A stretch of DNA of 64,000 bases from NCBI RefSeq assembly GCF_020085105.1, contig NC_058055.1, forward strand, positions 16,439,822-16,503,821, in the 5' to 3' direction. This stretch comes from Siniperca chuatsi. Its lineage: Eukaryota; Chordata; Actinopteri; Centrarchiformes; Sinipercidae. The notes under the pieces were generated by a model. It was not told where the DNA came from. It saw only the letters and a list, made by a program, of their open reading frames with translations, and searched no databases. The translations under genes were made by a program, and so were the position numbers. This document shows positions 37,386 to 50,900 of the stretch, one piece after another (position 1 is the stretch's first letter; each line of letters opens with the position of its first letter).

Positions 37386-38688
37386 CTAGTGGTTCTTGCT
37401 GGTGTTGTGTGCGTTGGTAAAGACGTCTGCTCTGAGCAGTCTGTAAAACAGCACTATGTTCATGGTGGAGATGAGACTCAGGCCTGCTGTCCCCATCATC
37501 AGGACGTAGCGAGGCATACGTCCACTGTGAGCTGCCAGCCAGATTCAACCCATCGTACAGACATGAAACACCAGTAATCTGCAGGTAAGACAGAAAATCA
37601 GTGAGAAACTGTGTGAACATCTGAAAACCCGAGCAGACGGTCTGCCAGTACAATGCTTTTGAATAAGCTACATAATGACACTAGAATGCATTACATGCGT
37701 TACATCAACGCACATTTTTGCAAATCAAATTGCACATATTAATTTTAAACACTGTACAGCTCTTTAAGATATTTTTTATATTTATGATTCTTGACTTTTG
37801 CAGTGCGTGCTTTTTCTTTTCTCATACTGTGTTTATTGTGACCATTATTTAATGAAATACCAAGGCAAATGTGAAAACCTACTTGGCAATAAACCTGGTT
37901 CTGACTCTGATTCAGGTTTTCCTGGAGTCCTCCACCAGTTGCCTGGCAACCTCACAACAAGACTCCAGGTAGTTACTGCACAACATGTTAATAAGTGATC
38001 TTTAGAGGTGCTGTCAGTCTGCTGGCTCCAGCTTCATATAGAACTGACAGGTATTAGAGTGGTATTGATCTTCTCATCTAAATCTCGGCAAGAAAGTGGA
38101 TAAGCCTATTTCCCAAAATGTCGAACTATTCCTTTAAAATAACCATTGAATGACGTTATAATAAACTTCTTCTGGATGAGCTAGCAGCTTATTAAAGCAG
38201 GTTGAGGAAAGATTAATCATTAATTTCAATACATACTAGCATTCATAGCATATGAACATAAAATGTGATTCTCATGTGTGAGCAGATGCTTCACCTCTCA
38301 TTGTGTCCAACAACATTAATTAGTTTCTCATGTGAAAATACACAAATGCACATGTTCACATTTGAAATGTATTTTGTAGGAGCTTCCACATGCTCACATA
38401 TGAACACTGTCTTGTCAAAGAAGCAGTTAGACTGTAGATTTTCACATGTGACCTTTGTGAAACCTCCAGAGGAAAAGCGCTGAGCCACCTACGTTCCCAG
38501 GTTGAGCCGGCTGGTTATGCTGTAGGTCACAGAGGGGCGAGGAGCTGTAATTTCAGACCCTGGCCTGTTCCTCCATCCTGACAGGAGGAGGCGGTGTCTG
38601 ATATGGAAGGAACACGGAGTTAATCTCAACCAGCAAAGACACCACAGCCAAGCCCAGATAGAGGCGGGGCGTTGAAGCAGAAGATCAC
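37386..38688 (-). pseudogene. tlcd2: TLCD2-like gene remnant (TLC domain), last two exons
   Basis: Two exon-like pieces on the minus strand, 38493-38688 and 37386-37578, have intact splice signals in agreeing phase (GGGAAC/GTAGGT and ctgcag/A). The first gives AVVSLLVEINSVFL, then needs a frame change to continue HIRHRLLLSGWRN; an extra T in 'ttccttccat' explains this. An earlier frame break lies near 'aacgccccgcct'. The second gives LLVFHVCTMG, an in-frame TGA where human TLCD2 has Trp, then IWLAAHSGRMPRYVLMMGTA and MNIVLFYRLLRADVF to a TAG at 37386-37388. The pattern follows human TLCD2. Upstream TLC exons were not found; repeats occupy that DNA. Sequencing error could mimic one break, but not all three easily. 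Confidence 0.65.
38010..38140. repeat. Fragment of an inverted-repeat MITE family
   Basis: Resembles one arm of the element at 51377-52043: 'gatctttagaggtgctg' and 'cccaaaatgtcgaactattc'. Confidence 0.6.
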
Positions 38689-38717
38689 CTGAGTTTGAAC
38701 AGAAGAATCAAAACACC

Positions 38718-39090
38718 AGAGGTGGAAAGTAACTAAATACATTTACTCAAGTACTGTACTTAAGTACAATTTTGAGTTACTTGTACTTTGCTTGAGTAAT
38801 TCAATTTTCTGCTTCTTTATACTTGTACTCATTTCAGAGGAAAATATTCTACTTTTTACTCCACTACATGTATTTGCTGACTTTAGTTACTAGTTACTTT
38901 GCAGATTCAGATTAAACAACACAAAATGTAACCAACAAAAGAATTATGATGCAATTTTATAGATTAAGATAAAACATAATTGATCCTCGGGGGGGAAATT
39001 CACAAGCTACCCAGCAGATAAAGTACATAAAGTAGTTGAAACTAGCTCCACGTTTACCACCTTCATTAAAGTGACGACAACATACTGGTG
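38718..39090. repeat. Fish dispersed repeat ('tacttaagtac' family)
   Basis: Begins 'ggtggaaagtaactaaatac' and includes 'tactcaagtactgtacttaa' and 'tttttactccactacat'. Copies also lie at 41895-42400 and 60835-61385. Confidence 0.85.
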
Positions 39091-39099
39091 TATAATGTC

Positions 39100-42000
39100 C
39101 CCTAGCACAACTTGTTTCATATTTTACCTCTTTAATTCATCAGAAAGACCTCTGCAGTGGAAAATGTTATAAGTAGATTTTGATCCAGATGTTGTGTAGC
39201 CCTTTTCCAGAAGGCAAGTGATCAAACTCTCCATTTGAGGTGTCTTCCTGATGAATATAATATAATATATCAAGTGTGATGGAAATTCTTTGTGAGCTAG
39301 TCGACTCTGATGATGAAGAAGGTTTCAGGAAACTCAGGATGTCTTACACAGCAATGTTTAATGAAGCTCGGCCGAGGAGACTGGTAACAACAGCACAGAG
39401 TGAAAACTCAGTGCACTCCACAATATTTATCCCTTACTAGCACTATAGAGTCTAACCTATTCTCCCTACAAGGTTATGCTTTTCAAGTCTAAATATGTGA
39501 ATTCTAATGCTTACCTAAGTCATGTTGGAATTAGGAGGTCACATGTATTACATTTTAAGGAGAGACAGTTTGTTACATCTACGTCTGAGACAGAGAATGC
39601 AATCTGCTGTCCTTGAGTGTCTAAGCAACAGATCTACACAGCTGTCGCTATGGGTCTACTGCAGGAGACAGCAAAATAATGACTAACACTAATGCTAGAG
39701 ACACAGAGGTTGTTTCATTTCTAGGTTTGCAAGTGACCCCAAGCGTGACATGTGTACCTCACCTGACACCCACATTGGGGCCCTCTAAGGAAAATTCCTT
39801 CACATCCAGATTAAAAACAAGTGTTGGAGGAGGATATGCTGTATTTTTATACTTTACTTGGTTGTACTGAAACATATAAAACTCCCACACTTGCACCAAG
39901 CAGACCTTGAACTGTGAGGAAATAGTGATGTTCAGGATCAGTATCCTCCACAGCTCCAGAGATAAATGTTTTACTACCTCTCCTGGTAAATCAACAACTT
40001 AAAAGAGCTGCACAGAAAGACTCCACAGCTCAGCAATAAGCAAACATACACACAAGGCAGATTCTGTGTACTGCCTCAAAACGTGTCATATATTTTACAA
40101 TGAGACACTGAGGCAAAGAGCTGCTGCCCTGCTGGAGGTGAATCAGGTCACGACCTCTGCTGCCTGAGATTAAACTGTCACACAGATCAAGGCTGAGCAC
40201 CTTTTTTTTTTTGGGGGCAACAGCAGTGAAGGATGACTGTGCAATTTCATTCACTGACCTTGTCATTATCACAACACACAGATATGTAAGGGGTGGACAA
40301 ATTAAGAAGAACACCTCACAATGTAAATATATTATAATATTATGAGCTTCACAGAGTTAATATTAACTGCATGCCTACTGCAAATGAATCAAACACAATT
40401 TGACAGCACACACATAGCATAAAGATATTCACTGCAAATACATAACACTGCAAGTTGGATACAACAAAACAGAAGTTTCCAGAGGACACTAAAAACTGTT
40501 GAACATCCTCGTAATTTAAGGCTTACACTAGGTGTAGCTAGTATCTCCAATAATATCTGAATCATGCAGTCAAAAACAAATGTTAAGAAGCATCTTGTGT
40601 TTTCTGTATTTGCAGCACATTTCTTTATACTGCGTGTGAAATTTGTGTTTCTGAATGTGTGTTTTATTTATTTGCAGTGTTGCAGGGATGAGTGTTTTAT
40701 CTATCTTAAGTTGAAGTGCCTTGAGCTCTCTTGGCCACCGTATTATACACACGTGTACACACACACACACACACACACACACTCATGGTGTAAAGTTTAT
40801 TACCGCAGAGTGGTGGAGGAGCACCTCCCAGGACTGTTTAAATGACTGGTTCAAGGCCACACCCAAGCCACGTTACAGATAAAACAACCTGGAGGAGAAA
40901 GTACAATTAGTTGTACGTAAGCATGCAACACAAATACATTCAGACACAAAACATCATGAAATGTAAAATGTTGAAGTCATGAACTTTCTCACAGTGACCT
41001 TCAGCTCTTTTCAAGTTGCATGACCTGGAAGTCCTTGTTGTAAAAGCCTCATAGATCTAAACTGTAAAGAAATCATCTCCTGTTGTAGAGGACAGCTGAA
41101 TTTCTTTTCCTGTTTCCATTTTAAATAAGGTGAAATGACACAGCTGAAATACACTTGGAGGAAAGAGAGAATGAAAAACGAACTGCTGAAGTTTGTTTTA
41201 ACATTCAGCATGCAGTACATTTGTATACAATCCCTGCCCTCTAACACACATTCCTCCATTCATGTGAAGCGATAAACTGATCACTGATAACAAGTGAAGG
41301 GTGGCAACTCAATGACATGACATCATGGCATGATTCCCTTCCTGGCAAAAAATAAATAAAATAAATAAGAGTTCAACCCACACACTGTTTTCTTGCATAA
41401 AACAAGCTTGACATTATGTACATATCTCAAAACGATGACAATGAAACAGGTGTCCAGCCGTAAAGGCCACTGGCTGCAACCCAAGGCAACTATATATTCA
41501 TATTCAGGTTCAGCCACAGGTGACAACAGGTAGAAAGTGCAGATGTATGATTCACAGTTAGACAAAACCCACAAATGAAAAGCAGAAGATCAGCGTGCAT
41601 CATCAGAAACTGTTGAGTTTTATGCTTGCCTGTTGACAAATGTAACATTTTTGCATGTTCTGATGCGCTCTGACTAAAACACTCTCTGGGTGAAGATCGT
41701 GATTAATTGGAATTCATTAATTGGAAGTTTGCCAACTCATTGCTGTCTTGATTTTACCTTTAATTAGTACCAGATACTATCGCCCATTTCAGGTCCTATG
41801 GATTTATATTTTTCATATCACTTGCTTTCTAGAACATTAAAATAAACTGTGGGACGTGTGAAATAAATATACCTGAATGAATCAACTAACCCATTAACCG
41901 TGGTAATAACCGAGAGTAACTAAGTACAATTTTGTGGTACTTGTACTTTTCTTGAGTATTTCCATTTTCTTCTATTTTCTACTTCTACTCCAATTCAGAG

Positions 42001-42500
42001 GCAAATATTGTATTATTGTACTTTTTACTCCACTACATTTATCTGATAACCTAGTTACTTTCCAGATTCAGATTAATAACACAAATAAGCAACAAATAAT
42101 GTATCATGTATTATCATAGGTTAAGATAAGACTTTATTAATTCACAAGCTACCCAGCAAGTAATTAAAATCAGCCCCACCTTTACCAGCTGCAACATTAA
42201 TGCATCAATAATTATAATCCAATAATATAAATTATTCTGCGATTCTGAATAATGAGTAGCCTACTTTTACGTTTGGTATATTTTGCTGCTTTTGTGAATT
42301 CACTTAAGTAAAAATATGAATGCAGGACAGAGTATTTCTACACTGAGGTATTACTACGTAAGTAAAATATGTGAGCAGTACTTCTTCCACCCCTTCCTAT
42401 AGCCTACTCTCAGGTTTTTTTTAACATTTCGTAATTTCGTAGCGTTTTAAATCCGTGGGCTTTGCAGTGATGGATCTTGAAACTTGAAACGATGTGCGGA
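39100..42500. other. Intergenic region upstream of the AIFM gene
   Basis: No exon is supported. It holds (CA)n at 40758-40783, A/T-rich sequence and a 'tacttaagtac' family repeat at 41895-42400. Short open frames here show no family similarity I recognise. Confidence 0.55.
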
Positions 42501-42954
42501 TGATAGTACCTCCGGTTTTGTAAGTTGTGCTTTTGTCGCGTGTCCATTCAGAGTCGGCGGCTGCTGCCTCGTCAGCCTTTCTCTATACTACCGTTGTGAA
42601 ACACAAAAGACCACGACCGCCTTTCTCTGCAACAATAACGGGGCTGAACATGACCACTGACATCACCCGAACTGTTCATTCACCGGACACCCAAAAGTCA
42701 CTTTTTCTGGCTGATTTTGCTCCGTCTTATCGGACACAAATCGTCCACTTCTCGCAGTCTGGCAGGATCAAGGGATGAGGGTTGGGGATGGACAGGTTGC
42801 CGTGGAAACGGACTCCCATCCCATCATTGAGCTGATGAGCAGAAAACAAACTGTGGACACGGAAAAAACTTCTTTCAGCGGAGCATCTGAGTAACTTTTA
42901 ATGTTTCTGCAGGGGTTTCGTGTGTCTTTGTGGTGTTAAAATTGAATCAGAGAC

Positions 42955-44878
42955 ATGTCTGGGACCAAACCACGTGAGTAACCTGTTTGATTGTTTATCG
43001 TTTGAATAACAGCAGTAGCTGTTTGATAGTTTGAAGTTTAAGCACTGGGTGTTTTAATGATTTATATCATTAATTAAACTACATCTGTAACAACTGATGT
43101 AGCTTTTGTATTTAACATGTTTATGTGTTCAGCCCGTGATGAGTTTCCGGACTCTGATGCAGAGGACACATCAGAGGAGCTGACAGAGGTGGTGTGTCTG
43201 GAGTCAGACCTGCAGGATGGACAGTAAGGAGCGGAAGGGGGGACGTTCACAGCCTGACAACCAAAAAACTCTTTTTATTTATACACCAGGACTTATTACT
43301 GACATATAAAATCATGTATGAACCATTAATTAAAAAATGATGATAGCCACACAAATATCCCTGACAACCTAAAACAGTTTTAATTGGCACATTATTACTT
43401 ATTATTGATATTTAAAGCATTTAAATGATTTGTGTCTACAGCCATGCTAGCTTCTCTGTGAGGCACCTTCAGCTAAACGTTAACATGCTCTCAGTGATAA
43501 TAAGACGGTGTAGTCCCTCATTCGTCCAGGAGTTTTCCATCGTAGAAAAGGTTTCAGTCATAGTCATCTGGACACTGTTTTCAGAATCAAGACGTTTCGG
43601 CTCCCATCCGGAAGTCATTCTCAATTGTGAAACTGGTCTAGGAACTCAGAAATTTAAGCTACTCTGTGTTACATAAGCCCTACCCTCAGGAAGGAGTCTT
43701 CCTGAGTATCTGTTAATAGCTAGTTTCACATGAAACTGACCTAATTGTTTCCAAGATGGCCCAGTAATCAGTAATCGGGCCTATTGTTTTCTGGCTGCAT
43801 CTACTTCATCACTGTTAAGTACCTGATTAGCATATGATTGGCTTGACCAAGGTATTAATACACTATGGTAAACGTTGGGCAGATTGAATCCCAGACCACC
43901 ATTTCTGTTTAAAGAGGGGTTTTCTTTTTTCACAAAAATGGCTTCTTTGACTCCTCTTTCAAACCAACTCTTCTCTCTACTTAGAATCTTCACCTCACTG
44001 TCTTCAAATGTGTGGTTTGTAGCACATGTGTGTGGCCTGATTACTGGGCCATCATGGAAACAAAAGAAGGTCAGTTTCAGGTGAAACTAGGCAGGGTAAA
44101 CAGCAGGGCCTAAGCAACACAGAGTAGCCTTCCGGATGGGAGCCGAAACGTCTTGATTCTGAAAACAGTGTCCAGATGACTACGACTGAAACCTTTTCTA
44201 CGATCTCAGTGATAATGTTAGCATGCTGATTAGCAGGTATAATGTTTAGCATGTTCACCATCTTAGTGTGTTAGCATGCTAACATTTGCTAATTAGCACT
44301 AAACATAAAATATTGTACAGTTCATGCTGATGGGAATGTTTGTCAAGTATTGGATGAACTGAAATTTTGACCTGATGATGGCGCTAGATGAAAAGTTAAG
44401 AGATCATCATAATTATTACAGTTCATCTCGAGGAGGACATGAGGGTCTGTACCAAATTTCATGGCAATCCATCCAACAGTTGTCGAGACATTTTACTCAG
44501 AACCATAAAAGTCAACCTGCTGGCGGTGGAGAGGAAAAGTCGGGATCACCAAAGTTAGTAGGATTCATCCTCTGGGGAACATGAATGTCTGTACCAAGTT
44601 TCATGCCAATCAATCCAGTAGCTGTTAAGATATTTCAGTCAGGATCAAAGTGGTGGACCGCCCGACAGACAGACATTGCCATCCCTGGAGACGTGATGCT
44701 AGCATGGCAAAAAAATAAGCCTACACTCACAGGCCTGACTATACAAACTTTAAACACAGAGTTTACAGAACAAACATCACAGGTACATCATCTCTATTTT
44801 CAAGCACACCTTTCTGAATAATATAAAATTCCATAGAGATAAAAAATCTCGTTTGGGTGTAAAGCTTATGGCACTATC

Positions 44879-44916
<38 letters not shown>

Positions 44917-47900
44917 AGGATGAAGGAGGTTGAAGTGGGAGATCACAGCGTGCTGTTGACACGCAGCGAGGGCAAATACAGTGCCATTGGTAACCAGTGT
45001 ACACACTACGGCGCTCCGCTCAGCAAAGGTAAAGCAGCACGAGGTGTGAGTTTGTGAACTTTCCTTTCTGTGACATGAAGTTAATCCACCGTACTGGCAT
45101 GTTTTATCCACGTGGATTTTGTGTTTTACTATTGTGACACAACTTCATTCAACATTTGGGCAAACAGAATGACTCTGTGTGACTCAGCTTGGAGGATGGG
45201 ATGCTTTCATCTGTTGGAGCTATACATTATCATTTAGGCAGATAAAAGCTTTAATGTAAAGCTGTAGTACATGTTATATATTCTCCAGTTTAATAGTTTG
45301 TCTTAAATTATTGCTAACTTTCTTAACACTAGCACTGAGTGTGTACAGTAAATGATGTGTGTGTGTGTGTGTGTGTGTTCAGGGGTTATTTCAGGCCACA
45401 CAGTGCGCTGCCCGTGGCATGGCGCCTGTTTCAACGTCCATACAGGAGATCTGGAGGAGTTCCCCGGCATGGACTGTTTACCCTGCCACAAGGTACAAAC
45501 CAGAGAGACAGACAGACAGACAGACATTTACTTATGAGGACATTTTCTGTCATTTTAATTGGTCTTTGTTCTCTTTTGAAGGTCAAAATTCAAAACAGCA
45601 AAGTGTATGTGTCTGTAAACAAAAAGGTTAGTAGGTTAACTTTTCTTGCTTCCTGCCTCATCACATCCTTGTAAATTTACTCTGTTCAGTGTGGAAATAA
45701 GAGCCTATTGTGCGTGGGTTTGTGAGGGCTAATGTTTTTTGGATTTTGTGTTTGTATTAAATAATTTTGCATTGTATTTTTGCACTTAAAGTGGTTCAAA
45801 TCCTAATTTTAGGCCATCACCTGCTATTAAAACTCCCCTCTGAAACCCAAACTAAAGAAATTAATTTACGTGGGTTAGCGACTCTAACAGAAAAATACTC
45901 TGGTATGGATGTTTGCCTTTAAAATTACAAAAAAAACCCCATCTCTGCTCAGGTGGAGCAAGGTGGAGCTATGCAGGGAATTAAACAAGGTCACCAAATT
46001 CAATTACTAAATACAACTGTGTCTTTAATCACGCTACAATTGGGATTGGGCCATCCCCCCGTTAAAAATGAACAAATCGCCTACTGCACGCAGTAGTATA
46101 CTTTACTACAGTAAATTGACTTTTGGAAACTTATTAATCATCATCATCATTTTGAATCATCATTGATGGGTGTAGAGTCTATAAAAAATATAAAATGTGG
46201 CGCATTGCATTGTGGGATTGTTAGTAGAAAGTAGTATAAATACCATGAACACTTTTTTTGTTCCATTGTGGGAATTATTGAGTGCACTATGTAGAGCATT
46301 ACATTTAACACTCTTCTGACATTCAAATAAAACATAGATATAGTAAACTATATAGTAAATACAGAGTCCCAGTAAGTCATGGCAGAGCCAGCGTGCACAA
46401 TACCAGGACCCAGAAACTGAAGCAGCTAAATGGAATTTAGCCATCATTCATTTTATTATTGACATACTGCTTTTCCTACTGTGAAAAAAGGCCTATAACG
46501 ATGATAAAGATGTAATTTGTCGCACAGATGCAACAAACAGGAAGCTGTCAATCACGCACCATCTGTACACACAGGCAACACAAGTGAAAACACGTGTGTC
46601 GGTGGACCGTGGCTGTGCATCCATTAAATTAATCAGTCAATAGTTTAACTGCACAGTTACAGCAAAAACCACCAATGGTACAAAAATAAAGACGAAGGTG
46701 TTTAAATAGCAATAGTTTTCAACTGGAATGTAAATAATGTAATGTAATCCTCTCATCATTAACATAGAGTACATATAGGAATACTGTATTTGGGATTTAT
46801 TGTAGGTCCTTTATACTTTTGACCATTTTTATTTGTAAATAACTGCTAATTCTTCCTATTGATGAGTTTATACGATGGTGTGTTTGATACATGATTCAGA
46901 CTCTCAGGCAGGAAAAAAGAGTAAAGAGTATGGGAACTGCAGTACCAGGAGTTACTCACACTGTCCTGCTGCTGGGAGGAGGTGAGTGTGGACCACTCTA
47001 TATGTGTGTGTGTGTGTGTTGCTGTCATTTAAAGCTGAAACAATTGGTTGATTAATCGATTAGTCGACTGACAGAAAATCAATCAGCAACTGTTTTGATA
47101 ACAATCGTTTAAATCACCTTTGAAGCAAAAATGCAAGACAAGCACAAATAACTAAAATCTTAACTACAAACTGGACTCAAACTATAAACTAGGACCATAC
47201 TCGAACTGTAAATATATACAATTGTAATATTCTGTACATGGCAAGTGCAAGTCTTGTAGATATTGTGTATTGTCTTGTATTGTATTGATATAGCGAGGTG
47301 CTTAATTGGAACTGCACAGACGAGTATTGGGAATAACTACACAGTGAATCTATATGTACACACAGTTATGAACAGGTATGTTATGGTTATAACGTGAAAG
47401 TGCAAGTGGACAGTAAACGTTATTGGATGAACAGAGATAAATACGTAATATAATGAATGTCATATAATGTAGATCAGGAGTTCGTCCTAATATGTTTTCT
47501 CAGCGTGTGTGATGGTGTGTTAACTCTCGCAGGGGCTGCGTCATTGATCTGCGCCGAGACTCTGCGGCAGGAAAACTTCAGAGGCAGAATCATCATGGTC
47601 ACCAGAGACGACCTTCTACCTTACGACAAAACCCGACTCAGCAAGGTGCTGCAGAGTAAATGACATGATACGAACACCAACACCAACAGTGATGATTATA
47701 TGTGTGTGTGTTTTTTAATTGACTACCATTACTTACACACACACACACACCCTGCACCCATCTTACAGGTAATGAATGTGGAGAGCGAGAGTATTCTGCT
47801 GAGGAGGATGGAGTTTTTCCATCAGTACGACATTGAGGTGTGGCTCAGGAAAGAAGTGAGTTCCTTTTCTTTCTCCTGTTTACTCACATCTTTAGTCTTG

Positions 47901-50900
47901 ATGTATAATTCCTCACCTTGTGACTACATTCTGCACTTGATACTTTTGCTATTTTGAACTGTATTTGTCTGATGCACAATGTTGTCTGCAAAGTATGTTT
48001 TCCTTTGGACAAGAAATAAAATGTATATCTTGTCCTGGGACTGGCCTGCTGATCAGGACCTGAGCGTGGACGGATTTGTAATGCTTCAGTTTTAAAGGCC
48101 GCATTGTGAAACTGAATGGACTCTCGCCGTGTTTACAGGCGCTGTCAGTGGACACAGACAAGAAGACAGTCACATTTCATGATGGTTCAGTCCAGAGCTA
48201 TGACCAGCTCCTCATCTCAACAGGCTGCAGGTACAGACAAATACACACAGCCCAAGCCTTTATGGGGACCTAGGCAGCCACCGTCATCCCTCAAATGTGC
48301 AAATGTGCACACCAGTAGTTAAGTAGGATTTACGACAATTAAAATCACTATAATGACAAAACTAACAAACAAAAAATGTACCTGGTAAAATTAAAAAACA
48401 CTTGTTTGATGCAGTGTCATTCTTATGGAAAGTGTACATTGAACAAGTACTTGAAAGATAGTATATTATGACTTTAAGATGTACTCTAATTTTGTCATAG
48501 TGCCTTCAAATCTCAAATGTTTTGCATAGATGCGTACCTTTCGTTATATTCCCCAAATTTGCTGTGTCATCTTGTGGATGCAAACATTTGGGGGTACTTA
48601 AATAAAATCAGGGAGTGTATCTTTAAATATTTAAATAATAACAAAAACACTAGCAGAGATTGGCTCTAAGCAGCTTCTTGGCTCACTTGTTCCTTGGGAC
48701 AGCTCTGTTATGAGCAGTTGCACTTATTGATTACTGACCAGGGTCTGGTTTCCCAAAAGCAATTTAAAGCTAAGATAATTGTAAAATCCATCTTATGAAG
48801 AGGTGTTTCCCAAAAGCATCGTAACTGAAGTGACTCTTTGTAACTCATAGGAGGCAAAGAAGCTCCAGAACCTGCAGGAGGAACCAAAAACTACATGTTT
48901 TATTCAAGATTTTATTGTTTTTGTTCATTTTTAAGTCTATACTTTTATCATGAACAATGATGTTCTTTGTTAGGTGACGTTTAATGTAAAATGGGAGATA
49001 ATGTATAAAATTAGAAAATAAGAAAGTAAAACTGAACTAACAAACACACACAACTGATTTGTGCAATTGGTCTGCCAGTTTCTGTCATCATCATCCTCCT
49101 TGCCCTCTTCTCGCCTAATATATTCATCTTTCCTGATATTATATTTTCAGCAGGTCTGATACAGAAATTATGACATTCACAATAGATGACGTGCATATCC
49201 AATGAATCCAAGCTTTATTTTAGGTTTAATGTGAGTTTACTTTCTTAAAGTGACCTTCCACCCTGTAACATGAATTATAAAGGGCAGCAAGCTGCAGACT
49301 ATTTACTGCTCATTTTCATACTGAACAGCTCCTTTATAACACTTATGCTTTGTGATGTATGTAATATACAGCTTACACAGTTAAATTAGCAAAGTTACTT
49401 TAAAGTGTATTCAGCATCATCTTCAGCTCAACAGACAGCTGACGTTAAGAAGCTGTCAACGTATGCGTGCACTCACTTTGTAGAAAAACTCTTACAAAAA
49501 CCTTTTTAACTTCTAAGATTGACCGTTTTCAGGAAACGGGGCCCAAAGCATTTCTCTTGACCCAAAATATTATATAATAGCAGATGTGATAACTGTACCT
49601 TAACTTGGTATAAGGAAGGTGGTCATTGTTGCAACACCACTACACTGCACTGCATTGCTTATAAACAGAATCATGGCCTGTCCTTTAGAGCAAAGGGTCT
49701 GGATTTGCCCGGCATGAAGCTGGACAACGTCAAGATGTTGGAGACACCAGAGGACGCCCGGCAAATCCACACAGCCTGTCTGGGCTGCAACGTCGTCCTC
49801 GTGGGAACCTCTTTTGTTGGTACTGTGTTTGCAGTGCACAAAATATGCACATATGTTTACATTTGTGTGGACTGGCGATGTGTAGGAAATGAAAACAGAC
49901 TGTAGAAAAACGACATAATGGCATCAAATCTACTGCAATGGTTTATTTGATTGTGAAATGTAGATAAAACATAAAGAGTGATGTTTTTAATCCAAATTTT
50001 TTCATTCATCAGTTTTATGGAGGCCCAAAACATATAAAAGGCAGTAAAAGATTAGCATATGAGCCACATATGAAAATAAAAGCTTTTTATTTTTTCCTTT
50101 ACCACCAATCAGTTAATAAAATAAATCAAAAATGTATTTATTTTACTCCTCTACTTAGCTGTCACTAGCTCATTTTGTTTTTCAACTCCTTTTTTTTGTA
50201 TTTTAGTGTCTTAGCACACTTTTCATTCCCTTTTCCCTCCACGCAACATTTCCTGTTTTCCTTGTACTTCTATGCTAATGAGATGTGCATGCATGTCTAG
50301 GGCAATGATTGGATAAAAAGTATAAAGCTTTATTTTTATATGCCATTTTAACAATCAAACTAACTATAATATATTGATGTATAGTGATGTTTAGTTATAC
50401 GGTATTTTTGTCTTGTCTGATAACCTTTTACTACTTTTTAGTTTTGAGGGTCCATACAGTTGTAGTTATTTTCATTAGTTGGTTTTTCATTGGAATATTC
50501 TCTACTTCCTGATATTCTCTACTGCACCTTCATTAACACATTTGTTTTCAGGCATGGAAATTGCATCTTATTTAATAGACAAAGCATCCAGCATCACAGT
50601 GATTGGCAGCAGTGAGCTGCCGTACCAGAACACACTGGGTCGTGAAGTTGGCAGAGTCACCATGATGGTAAGAAAGAGAAAGAGAGTCCTGTATTGTATA
50701 CTTCTCTTTTCAGTTCAGTTACATGTAGTTTAAACTCTGTTGTTCCTGCAGATGCTTTCAGAAAAAAATGTGAGTTTCTACATGAACGATATTGTGACAG
50801 AGGTCAGAGGTGTGGCTGGCAAGGTAAAGTGGGAAAACACATTGTGCCATTTAAAAAAAAAATCAAATTCAGACTTAAACATCAGTGAACACAGAGTGAA

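Noticed and set aside
37291-37653. 120-codon minus-strand open frame
   Set aside because: Out of frame with the TLCD2-like sequence it overlaps; that similarity is in another frame, broken by a stop.
43540-44203. Hammerhead ribozyme in the Penelope-like arms
   Set aside because: Such elements often carry one, and a CGAAAC-like box is present, but I could not find a matching CTGANGA box at a suitable distance.
45510-45530. Short tandem GACA units, considered as a CRISPR-like or regulatory array
   Set aside because: A plain tetranucleotide microsatellite in an intron; no spacers.
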